DNA from: Nitrososphaerales archaeon
GTDB lineage: Archaea; Thermoproteota; Nitrososphaeria; Nitrososphaerales; Nitrososphaeraceae
NCBI GenBank assembly: GCA_025451315.1
Contig: JANWKP010000138.1
Location: 1 to 35,110 of the forward strand
Length of the DNA stretch: 35,110 bases
Reading direction: 5' to 3'
The position numbers and the translations under genes were made by a program. Within the stretch, counting starts at the first letter, position 1, and the number at the start of each line of letters is the position of its first letter. The notes below the pieces were generated by a model. That model was not told the origin of the DNA, did not search any database, and saw nothing but the letters and a program-made list of their open reading frames with translations. Below are positions 18,265-27,496 of this stretch, piece after piece.

Positions 18265-20244
18265 ATGATAATCAAAGCCTCCTTTTTTGTATTTGTGGTT
18301 TTTTTCACCCTGTCAATTAGTAGTAATGTTTTTGTTATCAATACAGTCTATTCAAATGAAAATAAAGATATATCTCAAAAGAATAAAACACCTATTGATC
18401 ATGTAATTATTATCTCGCAAGGAAGGAGAAGTTTTGATAATTATTTTGGGAACTTTGAAGGAGCTAATGGATTTCCTAAAAATACAGGTATACCAGTAAA
18501 CCCTTTTGAATTCTCACCTTCCTTCCAAAATTTTACCATATCATTAAGTTTTCTTAGCAACGCTTCTAACGTTGGAACAGAAAGTTTTCTTATAAACAAG
18601 GGAGGAATAGGAAAAGAAACTCCAAGAAATAATTTAAATTTTGGAATATGGCTTGACGAAAAAGGCTATCTAACTGGAGGTTTCGAAACAAAGAGCGGAA
18701 ATGATTTTTTTTTACTATCAAAAAATAAATATGCAGATAATAATTGGCATAATATTTTATTAACATACGATAAATCGACATTGAAATTATTTGTAGATAA
18801 CAATTTGCAATCTGAATTAAATACGGGAGGGGCTATACCAGATGATAATAACCTGCCAATTATTCGATTAGGAGCAAATTTTTTAAAACAAAATAATTTT
18901 TTTGTTGGTAGTATACAAAATCTTTTACTATGGAATAGATCATTAAATACAAATGAAATTTTGTCATTTTTTACAAATAATGCACTTCCTACAGGGTCAG
19001 TTGTAGACGTTCGGTCAAATACCTCTAATATTGATTATGTGAATGAGATTTCATCTTTAAATTTCAATGGCACTAATTATTTTGATTTGAAGTTAAGTCC
19101 CAATATCACTAAAGGTTTAATAGAGCCATTTCATTTAGAAAAAACTAAAACACCAAACTTAAAATATGGGCCACTTGTCTATGAGAAATCTTATAATTAT
19201 GGATTCATGGATGGTTTTATCTTTGCTCAAAAAGATAACAAGATAAAATCAAATGAGGTTAAAAAGTCTGACAACGATACTATTGTAATGGGATATTATA
19301 ACAAAAGTGAAATTGGTTCATATTGGGATCTAGCTTCCGACTTTGTTCTAGCAGACAATTTTTTTAGTCCTTCCCAACAAACTGATTTGACTAATAATCT
19401 TTTTTTATTTACTTCAGAAGAAGGTAATTTTAAAAAATACGTGCCTCGAGCAGGATTATCTATCAATTCAACTATCCTAGATTTATTAGAAAAAAAACAA
19501 ATAGCTTGGAAAGTTTATGTCGAAAACTATGATTCAAATCTCAATTATACCAACGAGAATGACTCATCAAAGCGATATCTTACTATTAATCCTATACTTG
19601 GAATTCCTAGATTTGTGGAAAATGCTACACTTAACGAAAGAATACAGGATTTGAGTAACTATTTCCATGATCTTAAGAATAACTTACCATCTCTCTCGTA
19701 TATTATTTTACCAGACAGTCAAGAAAGCAGCCCAAAAGATATTTTGGAAGGTCAAGAATCAGTTGTTTCTTTAATTATTTCATTAATGAAAAGTAAATAC
19801 TGGAAAAATAGTTTTTTTATATTAACTTATAGTGGTTCTGGCGGTTGGTATGATCATGTCCCGCCTCCGCTAAATTCTGAGTATGAATATGGATTTAGGA
19901 TACCAACACTATTCATTTCTCCCTATTCTCACCAAGGTAAAATAGATTCTACTTTCTATGACACTCTGTCGATTTTAAAATTCATAGAGTATAATTTTAA
20001 TCTAGAATCCATCGACCGTAGGGATTCATCATCTAATAATATTTTAGCGGCTTTTGATTTTAACAAACCTCCACGGAATTCAAGTGAAAGTGTATCCAAT
20101 CTTTTAGAAAATTATCAAACAAATATATCAAAAACGAAACCTGTTTTAAAAGAAAATATTTCTTTTACGTTTAACCTATATTTGATAGTGTTAATATCTG
20201 TTGTATCAGTTTTTTTGTTCCTACGATTTATTATACAAAAATAA
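18265..20244 (+). CDS. Secreted membrane-anchored phosphoesterase-family (PLC/AcpA-like) protein with an inserted LamG/concanavalin-like domain; metal-ligand motifs altered
   Basis: N-terminal signal; DHVIIISQGRRSFDNYFG; LamG-like insert (FTISLSFL...NWHNILLTYDKSTLKLFVDNNLQSEL...FVGSIQNLLLWNRSLNTNEIL); then SDFVLADNFFSPSQQTDLTNNLFLF, ILTYSGSGGWYDHVPPP and IPTLFISPYSHQG; C-terminal TM helix. Confidence 0.85.
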   Translation: MIIKASFFVFVVFFTLSISSNVFVINTVYSNENKDISQKNKTPIDHVIIISQGRRSFDNYFGNFEGANGFPKNTGIPVNPFEFSPSFQNFTISLSFLSNASNVGTESFLINKGGIGKETPRNNLNFGIWLDEKGYLTGGFETKSGNDFFLLSKNKYADNNWHNILLTYDKSTLKLFVDNNLQSELNTGGAIPDDNNLPIIRLGANFLKQNNFFVGSIQNLLLWNRSLNTNEILSFFTNNALPTGSVVDVRSNTSNIDYVNEISSLNFNGTNYFDLKLSPNITKGLIEPFHLEKTKTPNLKYGPLVYEKSYNYGFMDGFIFAQKDNKIKSNEVKKSDNDTIVMGYYNKSEIGSYWDLASDFVLADNFFSPSQQTDLTNNLFLFTSEEGNFKKYVPRAGLSINSTILDLLEKKQIAWKVYVENYDSNLNYTNENDSSKRYLTINPILGIPRFVENATLNERIQDLSNYFHDLKNNLPSLSYIILPDSQESSPKDILEGQESVVSLIISLMKSKYWKNSFFILTYSGSGGWYDHVPPPLNSEYEYGFRIPTLFISPYSHQGKIDSTFYDTLSILKFIEYNFNLESIDRRDSSSNNILAAFDFNKPPRNSSESVSNLLENYQTNISKTKPVLKENISFTFNLYLIVLISVVSVFLFLRFIIQK

Positions 20245-20600
20245 TTACTTTAATAATGTTATCAAAGATACGTTTTTTCTATTTATTTTATAATGCTATA
20301 GATAAATATAATCAATATTACTTAAAATAACTTTTAGACAAATAAAGTTTAAAATATAAATCTATGAAAAAGAACTTAATATTTTAAACCTAATTTTATT
20401 AATTGACATTTTAACATCTTTTCATATAATAACTTATGAATAAAAATTGAATATTATATTGGCACCAATTTAAGATTCATTTTCCATAGGAAACCAATAA
20501 ATAAATATTTTTCAATTCTGACTCTTAATAATGATCTCTTTTGTAATATTTATCAACTTTATTTAGCCATAATACTACTTTCTGGTAAAAGTTTAACTAT

Positions 20601-20717
20601 TCATTGAATATCTTTTTTAAGTTCGGTATTACTTAGACCACATCTATTACACTTAAAAACTGTTAAATTATCGATATGGGTAGTTTCCATTTTACCTCCA
20701 CAACAAGGACAATTCAT
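20601..20717 (-). CDS. 38-aa zinc-ribbon micro-protein (not in ORF track)
   Basis: Reverse-strand translation MNCPCCGGKMETTHIDNLTVFKCNRCGLSNTELKKDIQ*; paired CPCCG / CNRCG knuckles. Confidence 0.75.
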   Translation of the reverse strand: MNCPCCGGKMETTHIDNLTVFKCNRCGLSNTELKKDIQ

Positions 20718-20822
20718 ATTTATTTAACTGTAATATAAATATAAAAATCAATAGGTTTAGCTGGATTTAATGAAATCGATGTATATCCATATTACATGGG
20801 CATTTAAAACTGATAAATCAAT

Positions 20823-21317
20823 CTATTGTAATTCCAGTTGTTTATACATGTTGATTGCTTGAGTTTCATAATTATATGCCTTTGAAAGAAGATCCATCGA
20901 TATTTTATTTTCAGTAAGATTCCCTGTTACAATATATTCCTTATAATGGACGTAACTCTCTATTTCATTTTCAATTGATTCAATATAGTTATTCAGAACC
21001 GGTTGATAATCTTGTTGTACTGTGGTTTTTTTGGCAAATAATACTATCTCATTGAGATTATCAATATATCCTTGAGTTGTATTCATCATCGTTTCATTAT
21101 CATTAATAGATGAAATCTCACTTTGATAATTGTTGGAGGCGATATTAACTCTATCAAATAATAATTTTATAATTTTTTTTGAGTCGTCAATAACTTCAAC
21201 TTGCTGGGAACCTTGGTCATGGAACAATGCATTAGCATTATCTAAGAAGCATATAGATGTTAAAACTATAATCGAACAAAATATATCAAATCCATGAAAA
21301 ATTTTTTTATATTTCAT
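20823..21317 (-). CDS. Secreted helical protein of unknown function
   Basis: 164 aa; N-terminal hydrophobic signal (IFCSIIVLTSICFLDNANA), then predicted helical/coiled sequence. Confidence 0.7.
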   Translation of the reverse strand: MKYKKIFHGFDIFCSIIVLTSICFLDNANALFHDQGSQQVEVIDDSKKIIKLLFDRVNIASNNYQSEISSINDNETMMNTTQGYIDNLNEIVLFAKKTTVQQDYQPVLNNYIESIENEIESYVHYKEYIVTGNLTENKISMDLLSKAYNYETQAINMYKQLELQ

Positions 21318-21378
21318 TTAATTAAGATGAAATTTCCTATATATATGAGTTAACTACTTTATTTTCCTCTCGATTATT

Positions 21379-22281
21379 TTAAAAGTTTTTTATAATCAGC
21401 TCAGAGTGATTTTTACGTTTTTCTGCATTACTATTGATCGATCGAAGAGTATTTAGCGATATTATATTCTCTTTGAATGATGAATATAGATCTCTGATAA
21501 TTGTAGTATCTGAATTGCTTAATAATATTTTGCATTTTCTTTTATCCAACTCATTAAAAAAATTAGCTAATCTTTTTTGTTGGCTAATATCAAATCCATA
21601 GCTAGTATAATTTGTAAAATTTGAAGTTTCGTTTAGTGGAAAATATGGGGGATCAAAATATATAAAATCATTTTCTTTGATTTTTGAACTTATCTTTTGG
21701 TAATCATAATTTTCTATAGTTGTATTTCTTATACTCATAATTCTATTTACTTTAGTAAGATTTTTAAAGTCACAAATCTTTGGTTTTATGTAACTTCCAA
21801 TTGGAACGTTAAATATTCCACTTTTATTGACTCGGTATAACCCATTATAACACGTCTTATTCAAGGTAATAAATCTAGCAGCTTCCTTAATACTATCGAA
21901 TGGAAATCTTTCACCTCGTAACTTATAATAAAATTTTTTTGGATCTTTATAATATTCATTTTCATTGTATTGTAATTCTTTAATTAGTTCTTTTAAGTCA
22001 TCTTTTATGGTTTTATATACATTTATCAATTCGGAGTTAATATCAGATAGATGAAGTGAAAAATTCTTTTTAATTTTAAAAGAACTGGTTAGATAAAAAA
22101 ATAACGCTCCGCTTCCTACAAAAGGTTCAAAATAATTATTGAATTCTTCAGGGATAAAATTTTTTAGTTGAGAAATTAGGCGTGATTTTCCTCCTGCCCA
22201 TTTTATAAAAGGATGACAAATACCATAATTATTTTTAGCAGAATGATTGTTTTGTAAAGGCATATTTTGACAGACTTTCAT
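21379..22281 (-). CDS. D12-class (Dam-like) DNA adenine-N6 methyltransferase
   Basis: PFIKWAGGKSRLISQL, YFEPFVGSGALFFYL, RFITLNKTCYNGLYRVNKSGIFNVPIGSY, DFIYFDPPYFPL, ILLSNSD. Confidence 0.95.
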   Translation of the reverse strand: MKVCQNMPLQNNHSAKNNYGICHPFIKWAGGKSRLISQLKNFIPEEFNNYFEPFVGSGALFFYLTSSFKIKKNFSLHLSDINSELINVYKTIKDDLKELIKELQYNENEYYKDPKKFYYKLRGERFPFDSIKEAARFITLNKTCYNGLYRVNKSGIFNVPIGSYIKPKICDFKNLTKVNRIMSIRNTTIENYDYQKISSKIKENDFIYFDPPYFPLNETSNFTNYTSYGFDISQQKRLANFFNELDKRKCKILLSNSDTTIIRDLYSSFKENIISLNTLRSINSNAEKRKNHSELIIKNF

Positions 22282-22942
22282 CAGAACTCATCCATATTTC
22301 CTAGAATATTATGATTTTATCCCAAGGTAAAATAAATATTCCTATCACACAACTAATTTGCTATATTTTTATAGTTTATTTAACCTCTATCAATATTTAT
22401 TTTGAGATTATATTGAATATCTCAATTTTTATTTTATTTATATGGGAGATCTCTATCATAAAGTATGATTGTTCTATAAATAATTTTTTTAAGAAAAACA
22501 TGCAAGTTAAAGATCTCCAGTATTATCATACTTTTTTATTAATCAACGATTCCTCTATTAGTATATAGCTGTCTCTATGTTGTTTGTGAGTTTCTTCTCC
22601 GTTAAGGTAGTCTAAAACATATTAGAAGGAATTTATTAATAATTGAATAAATAATTTAATTTACAAAATGAATCGATCTTTTATATTGTTTAAAAAATCT
22701 AAAGTAATAATACTTAACCTATCTCCTGAATGTATAAAAAATAGATAGTAGTTAACAGGTAACTATAAAGATAAATAGGTATATATTCTCAATATTCTTA
22801 AGGTTTTTTTATTTGATAAAATGAAACTTTTATTAGAAAAAGAAGTTAAGTTGTTTAAGATGTTGCTCTAGCAATCAATGTTTTAATATAACATTGAATC
22901 ATGTTTTCATCTGGCAATGTGTCATTAACTGAATCATTTGAG

Positions 22943-22981
22943 GTAAATGTAACCAGTAAATGTAATCAGTAAATGTAATCT
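22943..22981. repeat. Three tandem copies of a 13-bp unit
   Basis: gtaaatgtaacca / gtaaatgtaatca / gtaaatgtaatct, contiguous, in a non-coding region. Confidence 0.85.
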
Positions 22982-23172
22982 ATTGAGAATAAATATAATT
23001 GTCAATATTAGAACATAAAATTGTTTCAAATAATATAGTTGAGTTGTATAAGAACATTTTTTTTATCTTTTTAGAATGATAAAAAATTTAATAGTTAATA
23101 ATTAAATGAATTAGATTTGCTATAAATGGAATTTGAAATTATATAAAACCTTTTATAGCAAATAAAGAATAA

Positions 23173-24354
23173 TTACTTATCACCATAACTATAATCCGTG
23201 GTATTAAATAAAATATTAGAATAAGTAGATAATCTTTTTAGGGAAGAGATTCTTTCTTTCTTTTCTATTTTAGATCCACTTATTACCTCGCTCAAATATT
23301 TTATTGATTTATCGTATGTATTTCTGGCTATAGGATAGGGAAGTCCATCTTTTCCTCCATGTGCGTAATTATATTTGACTGGGTCTTTCCACGATGCTCT
23401 ATTACCATATATGATTTCTGAAATTAGTGAGAGGGCACGTATGAGTGAAGGACCAACCCCTTTTTGAGAAATTAGATCCTCATAATTAGTAGGAGTGATA
23501 TCATATAATTCATCCATTGTCCTCCAGTTCAAGGTTTGAGGCATCTCATAGTTTTCAATTGGTTGTCTGTCCTTTAGAAATATTTTACAATTATGATGTG
23601 ATGTAGGTTCATATATCCAATTATCTAAATTCTCAGAACTGGGTGTTTTATTAATTTTATTAATTGAGGATTTTATAGATTCTGATCCTTCTTTTATTAA
23701 ATCTACACAAGTTTTGCGATTGTCCTCGGAATTTTTTGAAGTCATATTTAAACATGATGAGATTCTTTCATTTGCAATAATTCCTTTGTGAGGTTCAATA
23801 ATAAAGTCTACTAAGTCATCAGATATCCAATGATATCTTCTAGCCATCTTAGATTTTTCACTAAGTCCTTGCTGTATAATTGTCCAATTACCATAATTAT
23901 CAAAAAATATAACATGGTGATATAAACTGAATCCATCTTGAATTGCAGCATTGTCTATTTTTGCTGACATCTTACTTGCATATACTAAATTATTGATTTG
24001 GTTTGTAGATAAGGTATGATTATTTTCAGCGAGTTTGGGAATTTCATATTTTGGCTTAATAGCATTAATTCCTTTGCCACCTGAAACACTTATTCCATGG
24101 GTTTCAGAATTGATTGATTGTTTCAATACTCCGGTAACGACAGTAGTTAATCCAGAAGAATGCCAATCAAAGCCTAATACGCATCCTAATGCTTGGAACC
24201 ACAGAGGATCGGAGATTCGTTTAAAAAATTCTTTTGAGCCCTTTTCTTCTATAATTATTGTACTTATTGCTGAAGAAAGTTTTATCATTCTCTTTATTAA
24301 ATAAGAAGGAGCATGTCCATAGTGTAAAGGAAGATTTACAGTCCCTCTTTTCAA
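23173..24354 (-). CDS. DUF763 family protein
   Basis: MKRGTVNLPLHYGHAPSYLIKRMIKLSSAI, WFQALGCVLGFDWHSSGLTTVVTGVLK, DGFSLYHHVIFFDNYGNWTIIQQGL, KGVGPSLIRALSLISEIIYG: matches my recollection of archaeal DUF763 proteins. Confidence 0.88.
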   Translation of the reverse strand: MKRGTVNLPLHYGHAPSYLIKRMIKLSSAISTIIIEEKGSKEFFKRISDPLWFQALGCVLGFDWHSSGLTTVVTGVLKQSINSETHGISVSGGKGINAIKPKYEIPKLAENNHTLSTNQINNLVYASKMSAKIDNAAIQDGFSLYHHVIFFDNYGNWTIIQQGLSEKSKMARRYHWISDDLVDFIIEPHKGIIANERISSCLNMTSKNSEDNRKTCVDLIKEGSESIKSSINKINKTPSSENLDNWIYEPTSHHNCKIFLKDRQPIENYEMPQTLNWRTMDELYDITPTNYEDLISQKGVGPSLIRALSLISEIIYGNRASWKDPVKYNYAHGGKDGLPYPIARNTYDKSIKYLSEVISGSKIEKKERISSLKRLSTYSNILFNTTDYSYGDK

Positions 24355-24454
24355 CGATATAATTTAATAGATCCCTATGAGTAATAATTTTTTCTTTTTC
24401 ATAGTCCAAAAATTCCTGCTATACAATAAATAATATATATTTTATATCCTATAA

Positions 24455-25450
24455 ATGGAAAGAAAGAAAATTGTTATAACAAGAAAAATCAATTTTACCG
24501 GAATAGATATATTAAAAAATTATTATGATGTCATATTTATTGATAAAACTGAATCTCCTACCAAAACACTTATGATGCGGAAAGTTAAGAATGTTTACGG
24601 AATTCTTTGTACTCTATCTGAAAGAATAGATTCAGATATAATGGATGCAGCAGGTTCTAATTTAAAAGTAATAAGTACCTTTAGTACCGGGTATGATCAT
24701 ATTGATATTTATGCGGCTACTAAAAGGGGGATTTATGTAACCAATACAGGGAATGTATTATCAGAAGCTACTGCTGATCTCACTTTCTCTTTGATACTGG
24801 CATTAGCTCGTAAAATTGTAGACGGTCACTTATATACAATGAATGGAAAATGGAAAAAAGGCTGGAGACCAGATTTATTTCTTGGAACTAATGTTTATGG
24901 CTCAACATTGGGAATTCTTGGATTGGGAAATATAGGACGTGCTGTTGCTAAAAGAGCTCAAGGGTTTAATATGAAGATAATATATCACAATAGACACCAA
25001 TTATCTAAAACAATAGAGGATAAATTAAATGTGACATTTATGACTTTTGACGAATTACTTGAAAATAGTGACTTTCTTTCCATTCATACAAGCCTTGAAA
25101 AGGATAATTTTCATTTAATCGATAGTAAAGAACTAAAAAAGATGAAAAAAAAGTCATTTTTAATTAATACTTCAAGAGGAAGCGTAATAAATGAAAATTC
25201 TTTAATTCACGCGCTAAAAAACAAATGGATTGCAGGAGCAGGTTTGGACGTATTTGAAAAAGAACCTCTTCAAAGTCATAATAAACTATTAAAATTAAAA
25301 AATGTCATACTTTTACCTCATCTTGGAAGTGCCACAGTCCAAACTCGCAATCGAATGTCCGAAGTAGCAGCTATTAATTTACACAATATACTATCGAACA
25401 AAAAACCAATATATCTTGTTAATACAGAACTTGAAGACAATCATTGTTAA
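24455..25450 (+). CDS. D-2-hydroxyacid dehydrogenase (glyoxylate/hydroxypyruvate reductase-like)
   Basis: STFSTGYDHIDIYAATKRGIYVTNTGNVLSEATADLTFSLILALARK, LGILGLGNIGRAVAKRAQGF, FLINTSRGSVINENSLIHALKNKWIAGAGLDVFEKEPL, LLPHLGSAT. Confidence 0.95.
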   Translation: MERKKIVITRKINFTGIDILKNYYDVIFIDKTESPTKTLMMRKVKNVYGILCTLSERIDSDIMDAAGSNLKVISTFSTGYDHIDIYAATKRGIYVTNTGNVLSEATADLTFSLILALARKIVDGHLYTMNGKWKKGWRPDLFLGTNVYGSTLGILGLGNIGRAVAKRAQGFNMKIIYHNRHQLSKTIEDKLNVTFMTFDELLENSDFLSIHTSLEKDNFHLIDSKELKKMKKKSFLINTSRGSVINENSLIHALKNKWIAGAGLDVFEKEPLQSHNKLLKLKNVILLPHLGSATVQTRNRMSEVAAINLHNILSNKKPIYLVNTELEDNHC

Positions 25451-25476
25451 ATCAAAAAGAGGGTTTACTATTTTTA

Positions 25477-25761
25477 TTAATTTTCTCTTAAACGTTGAGA
25501 ATAAACGTCTTCATAATCCTGTTGCGATCCCTTAATACAATTAGTGGAAATCATTTTTATATTTTCTATTTTTAATTTCCCATTTGGAATAGAGTGATTT
25601 TGTTGTAGTTTTTTTATCTTATATTTTATGGGTTCCAAGTGTTCCATACATGACATACCAACCAGATATTCTTCTTTTTCGATAACTGATAGGATGTAAG
25701 ACGGCGGGATGTCGCATTGTGTAGCGAGTTTAGAGAAGGAACATTTACGTGGTAATGTCAA
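25477..25761 (-). CDS. Hypothetical protein
   Basis: 94-aa ORF filling the space between neighbours; no recognisable family. Confidence 0.5.
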   Translation of the reverse strand: MTLPRKCSFSKLATQCDIPPSYILSVIEKEEYLVGMSCMEHLEPIKYKIKKLQQNHSIPNGKLKIENIKMISTNCIKGSQQDYEDVYSQRLREN

Positions 25762-25909
25762 TTATAAAAAGTAAATAGTTGAAATCTTATTTAATCTAAA
25801 CTAATTTGTAAAGTTTAAGTAAAAATGTAAGAGAAGGATAGTACGCTGAGTTTTCTTAAAATTTTTCAAAGACGTTTATAAATCAGTATATCAAATACAA
25901 TAAAATAAG

Positions 25910-26080
25910 ATGGGGAGTAGAAAAAGACGTACAATTAAACCTCAAAGAAAGACTCGAAGTGTGGAAGGTCGGTGTCCAAAATGTACTACGATAGTTAGAT
26001 TTAATGTATCAGGTCCTGTTGGTGATGAAATATATGAATGTAAAGGATGTATGTCAAAATATCATATTGATGAGCTTTGA
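25910..26080 (+). CDS. 56-aa basic zinc-ribbon micro-protein (not in ORF track)
   Basis: MGSRKRRTIKPQRKTRSVEGRCPKCTTIVRFNVSGPVGDEIYECKGCMSKYHIDEL*; CPKC / CKGC with a basic N-terminus. Confidence 0.8.
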   Translation: MGSRKRRTIKPQRKTRSVEGRCPKCTTIVRFNVSGPVGDEIYECKGCMSKYHIDEL

Positions 26081-26173
26081 ATATGATTGATTAATAAAAA
26101 CAGATATTTACAACAATAAGTAAATTTTTGATCTTATAACAATTTATTATACATTTAGTTAATTATTAATCTA

Positions 26174-26437
26174 ATGAATCCTAAAATAGAATATTCAGGT
26201 CAGGTTTACTTATACAGTAGTGGGATGCCTTCGGAACTTATTGACCATGCCAAGTCCAAATTAATTGAGGAACACGGTATTTTAGCTGATGATATTGTTC
26301 TAATTGAAGTCCCAGAAGGTGTACCGGAGGGTGCAATAATGGTTACAATTTGGCCTCATTATCTATCAGTTTCAAAGGTAAAAAAAGTAAGAGATGGATC
26401 AATTTATGCTCCACAACTATTTAATATCGATCTTTGA
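26174..26437 (+). CDS. Conserved-looking small protein of unknown function
   Basis: 87 aa MNPKIEYSGQVYLYSSGMPSELIDHAKSKLIEEHGILADDIVLIEVPEGVPEGAIMVTIWPHYL...; coding-like composition, no recognised domain. Confidence 0.75.
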   Translation: MNPKIEYSGQVYLYSSGMPSELIDHAKSKLIEEHGILADDIVLIEVPEGVPEGAIMVTIWPHYLSVSKVKKVRDGSIYAPQLFNIDL

Positions 26438-26491
26438 ATACCAGTTTATTTTATAGTTAAAAATTAATGTCTCTTTAGTTAATCGTTAATC

Positions 26492-26638
26492 ATGCCTGTG
26501 ATAATGTCTTTTTTCTGTAAGCGGGATCGACATTCTGATTGTCCTGTAGATCTTCCTATTAACGATGTTTGTGGTCCTGAACATGACTGCTCATTTGATA
26601 TAAAGTTAACAAAATGTGAATGTTTGTGTCATACATAA
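26492..26638 (+). CDS. 48-aa Cys/His-rich micro-protein (not in ORF track)
   Basis: MPVIMSFFCKRDRHSDCPVDLPINDVCGPEHDCSFDIKLTKCECLCHT*; seven Cys and three His. Confidence 0.7.
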   Translation: MPVIMSFFCKRDRHSDCPVDLPINDVCGPEHDCSFDIKLTKCECLCHT

Positions 26639-26641
26639 TTA

Positions 26642-26854
26642 ATGAAAGTTAACATTTCACACTTATTTGTCGTTTCTACAGTAAAAACTATATTGGTTTC
26701 AGGATATATGTTTGTAATGCAAAATCTTCGGAATGTCTGCTCATTTTGTAACTCTCATATTGCTGAAGGTCAAAGTATTTGTAAAGATTGTCTCAATTTG
26801 TATGATATCAAAATTGGTAATCAGGAGGATGATGGATGTGGATGTGATACCTGA
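26642..26854 (+). CDS. Small Cys-rich zinc-binding protein; true start may be 26717 (MQNLRN)
   Basis: NVCSFCNSHIAEGQSICKDCLNLYDIKIGNQEDDGCGCDT; CSFC / CKDC knuckles plus C-terminal CGC. Confidence 0.7.
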   Translation: MKVNISHLFVVSTVKTILVSGYMFVMQNLRNVCSFCNSHIAEGQSICKDCLNLYDIKIGNQEDDGCGCDT

Positions 26855-26962
26855 AACGGAACACTTGATTTTTTGATTGAATTCAAAAAGCAGGGTCAGA
26901 AAATGGTATCACAAATCATTAGATTTTCTTCATACAGCCACCACTTCATCATTCCCAGAGAA

Positions 26963-27496
26963 TTATTCCAGCCCTATACTATCAATCAAATTTCTTGATT
27001 TAGTTTTTACTTTATCATCGATTTTTACACTTACTATCCCTTCTAGTGGTTGACCATAAAAAACTACCGAACCTAAAGGAGCAAGAGCAAAAACTGGCAA
27101 AGCAAGCATATCTTCCTCACCATTTATAAAAACAATAGCTAGCTCTCTGTTCCTTAATATTTTTTTTATTTTGTTATATGCTTCTTTTGTTATGGTACCT
27201 TTTGGATTTTTACAATAGTATTGTTTGAAATTACAAGTACTGTTTTCGAATAAATTTTTGAGTTCTGAGATTTTCGATTCTGTTCTTCTGATACGTCTTT
27301 CAACACCATCTATAATGGATAAATTTGGCATTAGGCCGTATGAAATAATTTTTTCTGTTGAAGCATCTCCTACTGTTATCAAAGATTTAGAATCTTTAAC
27401 CAAAGCATTAATTTTTTCTTTAGATATTTCATCTTGTTTAATTAATTTACCAAAAGGTTTTTTAAGAATATTTAAATGCTCATCATTAAGAGGCAT
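26963..27496 (-). CDS. GTP-dependent dephospho-CoA kinase (DUF359)
   Basis: FGKLIKQDEI, LITVGDASTEKIISYGLMPNLSIIDGVERRIRR, INGEEDMLALPVFALAPLGSVVFYGQPLEGIV are diagnostic for DUF359. Confidence 0.93.
   Translation of the reverse strand: MPLNDEHLNILKKPFGKLIKQDEISKEKINALVKDSKSLITVGDASTEKIISYGLMPNLSIIDGVERRIRRTESKISELKNLFENSTCNFKQYYCKNPKGTITKEAYNKIKKILRNRELAIVFINGEEDMLALPVFALAPLGSVVFYGQPLEGIVSVKIDDKVKTKSRNLIDSIGLE

Noticed and set aside
22311-22568. 85-aa hydrophobic plus-strand ORF
   Set aside because: Ile/Phe-rich translation typical of AT-rich spacer; no motif, cannot support as a gene without homologs.
22943-22981. Possible CRISPR array
   Set aside because: Units are only 13 bp, directly abutting, without spacers; no cas genes in the window.
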